Assembly (NCBI GenBank): GCA_023231475.1
Contig: JALJEE010001768.1
Coordinates: 1 to 31,032, forward strand
DNA length: 31,032 nt
Source: Seison nebaliae
Lineage: Eukaryota; Rotifera; Pararotatoria; Seisonacea; Seisonidae
Direction of reading: 5' to 3'
Shown one piece after another: positions 21,504 to 30,466 of this stretch. Positions within the stretch are counted from its first letter, which is position 1, and the number at the start of each line of letters is the position of its first letter. Below the pieces are notes generated by a model, which did no database searches, was not told the DNA's origin, and saw only the letters and a list, made by a program, of their open reading frames with translations. The translations under genes and the position numbers were made by a program.

Positions 21504-22331
21504 CTACAAGCCCCAGCCTTGTGCTGTCTTTATTATCCACTTGCGATAGTAACCGACTGATGTGAAATACCCGTAACTTCTACAACTATTGTGCGTACCA
21601 AATGAGACGGCCCCCGCCACATAATATTTACTACCAACTGGACATGAAATTGGTCCTCCAGAATCACCTTGACAGGTTCCAGTTTTCCAATTACCAAAAG
21701 TACATATTTTATCAGCATCATCTCCTGTTTTCGGACAACGACTCAATAACTTAAGTCTCAATTTATGCAATTGCGGTTGAAGAGATCCCTGAAAACGACC
21801 CGCTCCCCAACCGCTTGCCCAACATGAGCTTCCTGCGAAATTTCGACCTGTTTCAGGAAAACATGCAGGAACTAATTGACCTTTTTTGGGTATACCGTTT
21901 ACAAAAGGAACGGCACAACCCAATTTCAATAAGGCGATATCATATTTTATTCGTTTCTTTCCAATAATGTAGCCGGGAACTAAAGCGATTTTTGTTACTT
22001 TAACAGTTCGCCTCAATGAACTTTGTTCGCGTAAGTTGTGTATACCAACGACAATTTGAAAATATGCGAAATTTTGTCCGTCTACACAATGAGCAGCAGT
22101 GACTACTAATCTCTCATGAATTAACGTCCCACCACAAATGTGGGAATTTCTATACTGTAAAGATATTTGCCATGGAAACTCTTCCGGTTGTGCTAGTGTA
22201 CCACCCACAATTCTTGATGTTGCCTTTAATCCACAACTGGAGGGAAAAGAAAAAGTGTGACCTTGTGTGATAAGATATGTGAAAAATATATATAATATGT
22301 TGAAATTTATAAATTTTTTATGTCTAATCAT
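21504..22331 (-). CDS. Secreted S1-family serine protease (275 aa, zymogen)
   Basis: This is an intact trypsin/chymotrypsin-fold endopeptidase. A hydrophobic signal peptide (residues about 8-24) precedes a short propeptide with one Cys (SSCGLKATSR). Cleavage after Arg40 would give the standard IVGG N-terminus. The triad is complete: His81 in TAAHC, Asp131 in DIALLK and Ser224 in CQGDSGGP. The propeptide Cys and the Cys of VPACFP fit the chymotrypsin-type disulfide that keeps the propeptide attached. The position equivalent to residue 189 is Gly (KTGTCQGDSGG), and the other S1 wall residues are Gly (SFG and YGYF), so it is not trypsin-like; an elastase- or chymotrypsin-like preference is inferred. 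The coding region has no intron, unlike most neighbours. The role is probably digestive or defensive, but the sequence does not decide this. Confidence 0.92.
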   Translation of the reverse strand: MIRHKKFINFNILYIFFTYLITQGHTFSFPSSCGLKATSRIVGGTLAQPEEFPWQISLQYRNSHICGGTLIHERLVVTAAHCVDGQNFAYFQIVVGIHNLREQSSLRRTVKVTKIALVPGYIIGKKRIKYDIALLKLGCAVPFVNGIPKKGQLVPACFPETGRNFAGSSCWASGWGAGRFQGSLQPQLHKLRLKLLSRCPKTGDDADKICTFGNWKTGTCQGDSGGPISCPVGSKYYVAGAVSFGTHNSCRSYGYFTSVGYYRKWIIKTAQGWGL

Positions 22332-23157
22332 ACTTCACTAAATAAAAGTGTTTTAGAATATTTGCGCTTAAATATCTCATTGAATAATTGTGAGTTGTTT
22401 TCCCATCTTCAAAATCTCTACAAAATCTTATATTTAGAACCATATTTTTTAATAATAAATCATTATGACCTATACAATATATTATGTATAATAATACCTA
22501 AGGAGTAGAGTAACAAATATCTCAAGCCTAGAATATCGTTCTTGGAATTATCAGATCTTTAATTAAAAAATGGGATATATTAAACATTATCTCTCAATTA
22601 AAATTTCCACAAAATCATCCTCGCTATCAAGAAATTTAGCTTAGTTTTCGATAGCGCCTTTTCGCTATCGAAAAGTAGCCGAAATTTATTCCTGATTAAT
22701 TTATCCACATTTTAATTTATATTATTAATATTCACACCGTTGAATTTCCACGAACCAAATTAACTTATACTTCCGATCATATATATATATTACGGAATAA
22801 AACTATTCTTTGTTAAAGAGTGGATTGTTCTACGTATGTTTTATAAAGATTGTTCTTTATAATTTTATATATTTTTTTTTAAATTTATATTTTTCATTTT
22901 ATATAAAAATACTATATCATTATTTCACATTACTTATACATTATAATGTTTGATAAATGCATATAAATTAGAAAAGTTTGAAAATTTCTTGTGAACTATT
23001 CGAATAATGGACGTCTTCATTATCTCCCGGTAGAAATTAGAAAAGCTTCGATTTTAATATCATTCTCAAAAATAACATACGAAAACGAAAACTGGAAGAA
23101 GAATCATCGTTAGCTTAATAAAATAAGTTGCCATAGCTTGAAGAAAGTTATTGAATA
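22332..23157. other. Divergent promoter region between the protease and ZMYND10 genes
   Basis: The two flanking genes point away from each other, so this 826-bp gap must hold both promoters. It is AT-rich and contains the strong hairpin at 22645-22674. No exon is supported. Confidence 0.5.
22645..22675. repeat. 12-bp stem hairpin with an alternative inner stem
   Basis: TTTTCGATAGCG (22645-22656) and CGCTATCGAAAA (22663-22674) are perfect inverted repeats around a six-base loop. A second, mutually exclusive stem, CTTTTCG (22658-22664) with CGAAAAG (22669-22675), is also perfect. A further TCGCTATC copy lies at 22621. It could be a dimeric binding site in the shared promoter region, an RNA hairpin, or a remnant of a repeat. 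Confidence 0.6.
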
Positions 23158-24829
23158 ATGCTGATCGTTACTTCTGGTGAAATTGATACGTATCTCCAAC
23201 AATACCAATGTCCAAAATTATCGAATATTGGAAATGAAAGGTTTATTCAATGATATTTTTCATTTTCTTAATCAACATTTATGATCTCCACAGATGGTTA
23301 GATCATCATGATTTTTTGGAAAAGATCAGTTTGCAAGGCGTACTTGATGCTAAACGAGATACCGAAACTGTCATCGGTCCGTTTTCTTCTCAAACAAAAG
23401 TTTTTTCACCTCATTAGTATGTTTTTAAAGATTTTTTTTAAAGGCAGACGTACTGATTGAGGAGATGATCTCATTGGAATTATGGAGGACGAACATTCTG
23501 CCATTAATTCCAATTAAGAATTTGAAAACAACATTCGTTTTGTATTTAATAGTTTTCCATTTATCTCTTCGATATTCTTATTTCAGTTATAGTTGAAACA
23601 TGAAGAAACTTTGTGGAATATACTTGAAATAATTTCCTTCAATAAAGAAATTATACCGATGATGGAAGAAGAACATCTGGTGGAATTAATCGAATTAGTT
23701 GCACATAATTTATACCGATTACTGGCCAAATCTAAACCAGATAATGAAACAAAAGTCGACATTACTAATCTGACGGAAGAGGAAGTAACATTTGAAAATA
23801 ATGAAACTCTTTTAAATTTTCTTTCATTTAAAGGAAATTAAGCATCGTTTAACGGAAGTACAAACAGCGATTCAATTTAAATCGTTGACAATTCTGCAGT
23901 ATATTTTTAATTGTGCTGAAGAGTTTATTTTTCTCGTATTTCTTTTTCACTAAAATTAATCAATTAAAAATTCAAGTTTATCACCATCAACTGTTCACTA
24001 TTTGATGACAAAACATTGTTTCATTTCAATATTAGTTGAACATCTACTCAATCGATGTTGGACTCGATATTCTGATAATAATATTCAGGAACAATATATT
24101 GATTGTGTTTGGACTAAGAAGTTTGACGGTTTAAAATTGAATAAATATGCTGCACAAGTTAAACGTTAATAAATTATGTTAATATATGTTTTGTTAGATC
24201 TGGATATGTTTATATCATATCGTAATGAATTCGAGCTGTTGTAAAAAAATCCAATGGAATGAATATATGAGAAAAGAAATTTTGAAAGTTATCCCAATTT
24301 CCTCTCATTCTTCCCAAATATATTTGGAAATTTCAAGGTGAAAGACTTAATTACTCCACTCTTAATTGATCAATTACCTATTTTGAACGATTTGTTAAAA
24401 GTTTTCAATCAAATTGTCATTTCCAATATTCCGAAATATTCCGATACGTTCTTAATTGAAATAATTCCTAACGTTCGAAATAATCTTGAAAAACGTTATA
24501 AGGGGCAATATCAAGAAATTGGGGAATTTGCATCCAAAAATTATTTGAATTTATCGGACGACCAACTAAGATTACAGGCAAAGAAGTTATTTATCAGTTT
24601 TTGAATAAATTTGCAAAACATTAATTATAGATGGTCGGACACATACAGCGATGATATTTTAGAAACATTAGTTCCCAAAGAAAACTATTGTGCATCGTGT
24701 AGCAAGATTGCCGAGAAGCGTTGTGGAAGGTGTAAATTATTATGGTATTGCTCGAGAAGTTGTCAAGTTAAAGATTGGAGTATTCATAAACCAAATTGCA
24801 TTGCCACTAACATGATACATAATGAATAA
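23158..24829 (+). CDS. ZMYND10: ZMYND10, dynein-arm preassembly factor (422 aa, nine exons)
   Basis: ZMYND10 is a cytoplasmic co-chaperone needed to assemble axonemal dynein arms for motile cilia. Exons are 23158-23240, 23294-23376, 23448-23551, 23593-23784, 23834-23922, 23977-24157, 24198-24287, 24338-24585 and 24631-24829. Phases agree and total 1269 nt; human ZMYND10 is 440 aa. Matches along the whole length include WLDHHDFLEKISLQGVLDA, VLIEEMISLELW, KHEETLWNILE, IWICLYHIV, LLIDQLPIL, and DDQLRLQAKKWSDTYSDDIL across the last junction. The C-terminal MYND zinc finger keeps its ligands (CASC, CGRC, WYCSRSC, HKPNC). Introns are 40-71 nt, mostly with GTT donors. Apparent stops at 23590, 23837 and 24602 all fall in introns or another frame, so the gene looks intact. 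AATAAA overlaps the stop. Its presence implies motile cilia or flagella in the organism. Confidence 0.94.
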
Positions 24830-24833
24830 TAAA
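24828..24833 (+). terminator. Poly(A) signal overlapping the ZMYND10 stop
   Basis: The run GAATAATAAATAAA holds the TAA stop (24827-24829) and an AATAAA sharing two bases with it. Confidence 0.5.
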
Positions 24834-27246
24834 TAAATTTTGATTAAGATCAATGTTTATTAAATACGAAAAATTTCCTATTTTCCAACATTATTTCATT
24901 TTCTATTAAATTCGGCCGAAATATGACGTCATAACTTATAATAAAGAAACTGAACAAAATTTGAACTTCAGATTTTGTGACATAAAACAAAATAAAGGAG
25001 GATTTTGAAAAACTGAATTTCAATTGTATAAAGAGTAATCTTTTAATTATTAGTTAATTAGTTATTCAATACGTCACTGATGATGGTTTATTCCATCATT
25101 ATTCTTCGATTTATTTAAACTTTAGTATTCTAAAAAAGGTATTTTTTACATATTTTGCTCCTTATTCTTGTCTCTGAATATGTTAAAATTTTATGGTACT
25201 GAAAGTATATTTGAATGTTGTTATGTTCCTTGATATATGAGATAAAATGATGTTTTTAATATTCTCCTGACAATTCCAATATTTCTCGCAAGAGAGGAAA
25301 TTTTTATATTTATCATTTCTCAGAACGGATGACTTGCAACTTGTATAAGAATTACGTAAGAGAATAATTATTATATCTAATAATTAGACCATAACTTTAT
25401 GGTTTGCTTGATTATGATACCAGCAATGATAATGAAGAGAGATGGAAAAAAGGAATGGTTATTTTGTAGATTTTTTGAAGCTCTATCACATTCATTTAAC
25501 TATTATATAATGAAAGGAATGAGTCACAGCCATTTGAAAGAAACAAAATATCGGAATGTCTTTCACAGAACTGAACGAATAGTGGTACAGAATTATTTAT
25601 CTAACTCGATGACTCCACTGTTCTTTCTAAATTTATTATTCTTCCTAAATGTTTTCCTTCTCCCATGTTCTTCTTTTCCATTCCTCAATTAATTTACGTT
25701 AAAATTAAATGATCGAACAATGACGGAAATTAACGTAAGGAGAAGAATAAATAGTATACAGTTATTGGGAAATTTTCGGTATTAAATAAGTATATTAATT
25801 TTATTCTTTCATTCTCTCCCGCTTCAAGTTCTCATGAAACATTTTCTTTTCTTTTACTTTTGACGGGTGCTCATTATTGTGGATATTTATTATTTGAAGC
25901 AGAATAAGATGTTTCAGTAAAAAAAATGTTAAAAAATCAATAATTATTTTGAAAATGATTTTTCATAAAAATTTTCAAAATTTCATGTTATTAAATTTTG
26001 ATATTCTTCTCAATTTGAAAGATTGATCATTTTATCTTAAATTCTTCACATTATAATTCCGAATTATAATCTAATTACCTAATATTGGATTTTATGATAT
26101 TTAATGAAATTCGAAGGTAACTCTTCTCCCATTTCTTCTTAAATTAATACTATCTTTACTATCTTAATAAAAATGTATCAAAGAATTTAAGAATTCATTC
26201 GAATTGTTTAAATTTGGAAAAAGGAAATTCGTAGGAAACTTTATTCACACATTAATATTCTTATAAGAAAGTACACTGGGGAAATCAAGATATTTTGTTC
26301 AATCTTTCTTTTCAGATGAATGAACCTTTTGAATTATTCCAACGTCTACACAATAATGCTATTATTTAGAAAATGATAAAAGCCAATCCCAAAATCGAAA
26401 ATCAACTCATATATTAGATACACATTGTAGTATCTGAATTTATTGGTATGAATAACGAGTGATTTTCAACGAAAAGAGATAAGAAAATAAAAAGGAAAAA
26501 TAATTTTACAGTTTTTTGAGAAGATGATGAATGCTTACAACGAATCATATGGGGGCATATCCTCGTCTATTCATATTATGTTTATAATTCAGGGAAAAAA
26601 CTTCTCTATGTGCGTCTATGATACATATAGAATAAAAATATATTATTTCTAAAGAATGAAATTTATTTTCTTACAAGTTTCATCAATTCCATCAATTCCA
26701 TTTTCATTTATTCTCTTCGAAATTAATAACACTTACGTATTAACAACCTTTTATATGAGGAGATAAGTTCTGCTTAAGAATATCCCATCGGAATCGTCCC
26801 ATGAGGGATCGAATAGCGTGAAACAGTTGCACAATAGGAGAATTTTCTAATAGAAAATTTCTATTAAATTTTCTCATTACCTTATAATTCTAATAATGTT
26901 TTTTCAATTTATCATCCTTCATTCTAAACAACTCAACGAATAGAGCGACAGGAAACAATATTCGAAATGAGCGAATGTAGAGATATGTTCAAATGATTAA
27001 TTATTTCCCCATTAATAACATCTATAACTCTTATATATCACTACATCGAATTAACATATATATTATTTTTTTCAGAATTATATTTAAATTCCACAATAAT
27101 CCTTAATCTTCATTCAAACTAATATTTTTCTTTATTATAATAGATCTTTTTGTTTGCTTCCATCCATTCTTTCCTATTTTTTTTCAAGCACTTCGCGTAC
27201 GAACTGCTCATCCCATTTTCTTTCGTTGTTATCTCATCAGAAACAT
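24830..27246. other. Intergenic region and 5' leader of the carboxylase gene
   Basis: This is about 2.4 kb of AT-rich DNA. The open frame at 25399-25692 ends in a hydrophobic stretch but has no signs of a real gene. A pyrimidine-rich acceptor-like site, ATCTCATCAG, ends at 27240, six bases before the carboxylase ATG at 27247, so a 5' UTR intron is likely. No RNA gene or repeat was recognised. Confidence 0.4.
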
Positions 27247-30200
27247 ATGGAAATAAGAAAGCGTAAGACTAAGGTAAGTGATCATTCGGAAAAGGATGAT
27301 CATTCTGTTGATGATGAGACAATAATTGATCAAGAACGCTACATCTCAACTGATACTTGGTTCCGTTTATTTGGATTTGATCCATTTGAATCATTCAGTT
27401 CAATCAACTCTCTCAAACGATTATTATGTCGACCAGAACATCCATCACTATTGGCATTCTCAAGAATTGTTTTTGGATTAATGATGTTATTGGATTTTAT
27501 GAAAGAAAGAAATTTTCCTTATTTGGATTATATGAACGAAGAAGATTGCATATTTCCATTGATTCATAATATGCCTATTTTGACACCAGAATATTTGGCC
27601 ATCATCGGTCTAATTATGTTGTTGAGTATCAATTTATTCATAACTTCGTTATTTTATAAAATTCCAATAATATTATATGCTGCTGGATATTGGTATATGT
27701 TTCTAATGGAAAAATGTAATTGGAATAATCATTCATATTTATATGGATTAATTTGCATATTATTTATCGTCTGTGATGGATCATCAGCATATACTTTCCA
27801 CAATCTTTTCAATCGTATATTTTTTGGCGAAAAGGAAAAAAACGTTCGACATGTTCCTTTATGGAATTATGCCGTTCTTCGTCTTCAAATATTTCTTGTC
27901 TATTTTTATGCTGGAGTGAAAAAATTAGATTCAGATTGGTTAGGGGGTATGTCGATGATGAGATTATCGTCACATTGGATATTCAGTCCATTTACACTTA
28001 TATTGACTGAACAACAAATTACCGATTATATTATTCATTGGGGAGGATGGTCAATCGATTTTTTTGGAGGTTTTCTCGTATTCTTCGATCTGACTCGTCC
28101 AGTCGGTACAACAATCTTTCTATCGTTCCATTTTATGAATTCACGATTATTTCATATTGGCATGTTCCCTTACACAATGATCGCAACATTACCATTATTC
28201 TTTTATCCTGATTGTATTGATCGATGTGCACGATCTCTGGCGAACTATTTGGACAATCGTGATTATTTCGAACATGTTGCACATTTTATTAATAATTATA
28301 TTGTTATTAATAAAATTGATGGAGTAAGTGAGGAATGTATCTATCAAACAAAGGACGAAATTGATAAATGTCAGAAATTGAAATCCTATTCTGCCAATTA
28401 TGTTGATCGATGTCATCCAGATGAAGAAATTAATGAAAAAATTAATTCAAAACAAGAGAAACAATCGTCGCCGAATAAAAGTTCATGGAAACTAAAATTT
28501 TTAACGGTATATGTCTTCCTTCAAATTTTCCTTCCTTTTTCTCACTTCGTCACTCGTGGATACAACGGATGGACTGAAGGTCTTTATGGTTATTCTTGGG
28601 ACATGATGGTGCATACATGGTCCGTCCAACATAGTCGAATTAAAGTTGTCGACATGGTTAAAAATGAGACACTTTATATCAATCCGAAACAATGGACAGA
28701 TCGAAGACGTTGGAATAGTCATCCAGATATGATTAAACAATATGCCAATTGTCTCAAAAGAAATTTGAAAAGACGATATGGAATTTTGCATCCTGAAATC
28801 TACATCGATGTTTGGCGATCACTTAATCATCGATTTAATCAGAGATATATCGATCCACGAGTTAACATTTTAGAAATGGATTGGAATCCATTTACTCCAA
28901 CACCATGGTTATTACCACTTTTAACCGATTTATCAAATTGGAGAAGTCGACTAAATGATATGGAACAAGAATTGTTCACAAATGATGATTATGCAGAAGT
29001 GACATTTGTTGCCGATTTTCCAGGTCTAACATTGGAAAATTTCGTCACTCATGACATTAATGCATCCATTGAAGTTCTTTCAGGTGAAATAACTGTAGAA
29101 ATCAAAAGTACTGGAAAAAATTTCACTTTAAAAAGTAAATCGTTAAACAAACAAAATATAACAGAATCCTTAAAAATTTGGCAAGCGGTAACAGAAAATC
29201 AAATGGTTGTTCCATCTAATGCTTATCATCATGTTCATGTAACAGGTACGAAACCGGCATGTTATATGTACATCTTCAAGAATGAGACTTTACGATTAGA
29301 ACAAAAATTCTTCCAAAATTACGTGAAAACTGTTCGACCAATTTTCGAAAAGCAATTCAACCACTATGGCCCGATAGTTCAAAGTATTTATAATGAGTCT
29401 ATGACAATGCCCGATATATTATCTTTCACTCAATTTGGAAAAGAATTCATGAATTTTTATATATTCTTTGCAAAGCGTTTTCGTATTACCGAAAAGAATA
29501 CGTATGATAAAAATCTGCAAAAACGACTGAGAAACTTTATGAAGGATGAAACAAGACAAAAAGTTATGAATAATACTTTCTACAGCGAGTTACCTAGTTT
29601 ATATAAGAAATATATTGCGTCACATATTCTCAATGAAACGGTAAAAGCGATTAATAAATTGAACATCAATGTTTCGACCATGTTAAACTTAACGGAATCA
29701 GATATTCATCGATATGAATTAACGAAGAAAAAAATGACCAAAAAAGAAATTATTGAGATGTTAAAAGAAGCAAGCAATTCGGAAGAAGCAAAAAAATCGA
29801 AAGAAGCTCTACGTGCTGTCGGAACGACACTCCATCGCATACAAACTCAATTTGATAATAATAGTATGTTTTCTCAAAACGAATTTTCTTGGACACCATT
29901 CAGCCAATGGCTTATTAAATTATCATGGCAATATGAGAAATTTAAGGGTCGTGTCCCTCACGAAACTCGATTTGATCGTTTGAGCTTTGAAGTTTTTAAT
30001 CGCATCAGATATCAAACGAAGAAGAAACGTATAAATTTCCTGCAAGAAATGTGGGAGGGAACAATTAACGATTATTTCAAGCACGATGGATTACATAAAG
30101 CTTTCATCAACAACATAAATATAACGGATAACATAACACCGAAAGAGAATTCTACTAAATCTTGGATTAAGAAATTAGAATGGGAAAGAATTCAGAGAAA

Positions 30201-30465
30201 ATTCGTCGAACTTTTTTCGTCAAGTGGAAAAGCGATTTATCAATTTTTCGCTAAACATATGTACAAATATTATCGAATATTTGTTATCATAGGTCATGAT
30301 GTTATTGCGTTAAAAAATGGAGAAAAACTTTCTAAAATTATGTTGCCATTCCAAGAAGCTGAAGTGAGAAATAATATCAGACTGATGTATAATCCATTCA
30401 ATTTTACATCAGTCGATTATTTATTCGACTGGTTCAATATTCCACTATTTGTTGACAATAAATAA
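27247..30465 (+). CDS. GGCX: Vitamin K-dependent gamma-glutamyl carboxylase, single exon with a long C-terminal extension (1072 aa)
   Basis: The enzyme, an ER membrane protein, converts Glu to gamma-carboxy-Glu in secreted proteins while oxidising vitamin K hydroquinone. I chose ATG 27247 because the open frame upstream has no ATG and an acceptor-like site ends at 27240. After a charged 40-residue N-terminus come RPEHPSLLAFSRIVFGLMML and several membrane segments. NNHSYLYGL places a His at residue 162 (human H160). WNYAVLRLQIFLVYFYAGVK leads into KKLDSDW, where Lys226 corresponds to human catalytic K218. HFMNSRLFHIGMFPY and LPFSHFVTRGYNGWTEGLYG match the conserved core and luminal part, with PWLLPLLTDLSNWRSRLNDM further on. 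The human enzyme is 758 aa; the extra roughly 300 residues are C-terminal, Lys/Asn-rich and not recognised. There is no intron in 3.2 kb, although the human gene has many. AATAAA overlaps the stop. Confidence 0.92.
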   Translation: MEIRKRKTKVSDHSEKDDHSVDDETIIDQERYISTDTWFRLFGFDPFESFSSINSLKRLLCRPEHPSLLAFSRIVFGLMMLLDFMKERNFPYLDYMNEEDCIFPLIHNMPILTPEYLAIIGLIMLLSINLFITSLFYKIPIILYAAGYWYMFLMEKCNWNNHSYLYGLICILFIVCDGSSAYTFHNLFNRIFFGEKEKNVRHVPLWNYAVLRLQIFLVYFYAGVKKLDSDWLGGMSMMRLSSHWIFSPFTLILTEQQITDYIIHWGGWSIDFFGGFLVFFDLTRPVGTTIFLSFHFMNSRLFHIGMFPYTMIATLPLFFYPDCIDRCARSLANYLDNRDYFEHVAHFINNYIVINKIDGVSEECIYQTKDEIDKCQKLKSYSANYVDRCHPDEEINEKINSKQEKQSSPNKSSWKLKFLTVYVFLQIFLPFSHFVTRGYNGWTEGLYGYSWDMMVHTWSVQHSRIKVVDMVKNETLYINPKQWTDRRRWNSHPDMIKQYANCLKRNLKRRYGILHPEIYIDVWRSLNHRFNQRYIDPRVNILEMDWNPFTPTPWLLPLLTDLSNWRSRLNDMEQELFTNDDYAEVTFVADFPGLTLENFVTHDINASIEVLSGEITVEIKSTGKNFTLKSKSLNKQNITESLKIWQAVTENQMVVPSNAYHHVHVTGTKPACYMYIFKNETLRLEQKFFQNYVKTVRPIFEKQFNHYGPIVQSIYNESMTMPDILSFTQFGKEFMNFYIFFAKRFRITEKNTYDKNLQKRLRNFMKDETRQKVMNNTFYSELPSLYKKYIASHILNETVKAINKLNINVSTMLNLTESDIHRYELTKKKMTKKEIIEMLKEASNSEEAKKSKEALRAVGTTLHRIQTQFDNNSMFSQNEFSWTPFSQWLIKLSWQYEKFKGRVPHETRFDRLSFEVFNRIRYQTKKKRINFLQEMWEGTINDYFKHDGLHKAFINNINITDNITPKENSTKSWIKKLEWERIQRKFVELFSSSGKAIYQFFAKHMYKYYRIFVIIGHDVIALKNGEKLSKIMLPFQEAEVRNNIRLMYNPFNFTSVDYLFDWFNIPLFVDNK

Positions 30466-30466
30466 A
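30457..30466 (+). terminator. Two poly(A) hexamers overlapping the GGCX stop
   Basis: AATAAATAAA holds two overlapping AATAAA hexamers, one encoding the last Asn-Lys and one containing the TAA stop. Confidence 0.5.

Noticed and set aside
23580-23845. Stops suggesting ZMYND10 is a pseudogene
   Set aside because: All apparent stops fall within 41- and 49-nt introns whose removal gives a continuous protein matching ZMYND10.
25399-25692. Plus-strand 97-codon frame in the 2.4-kb intergenic region
   Set aside because: Composition typical of AT-rich noise; no signal peptide in the right place and no domain.
27154-27246. Upstream extension of the carboxylase (31 residues)
   Set aside because: It would begin at TTG rather than ATG, and an acceptor-like site ends at 27240; the ATG at 27247 is the better start.
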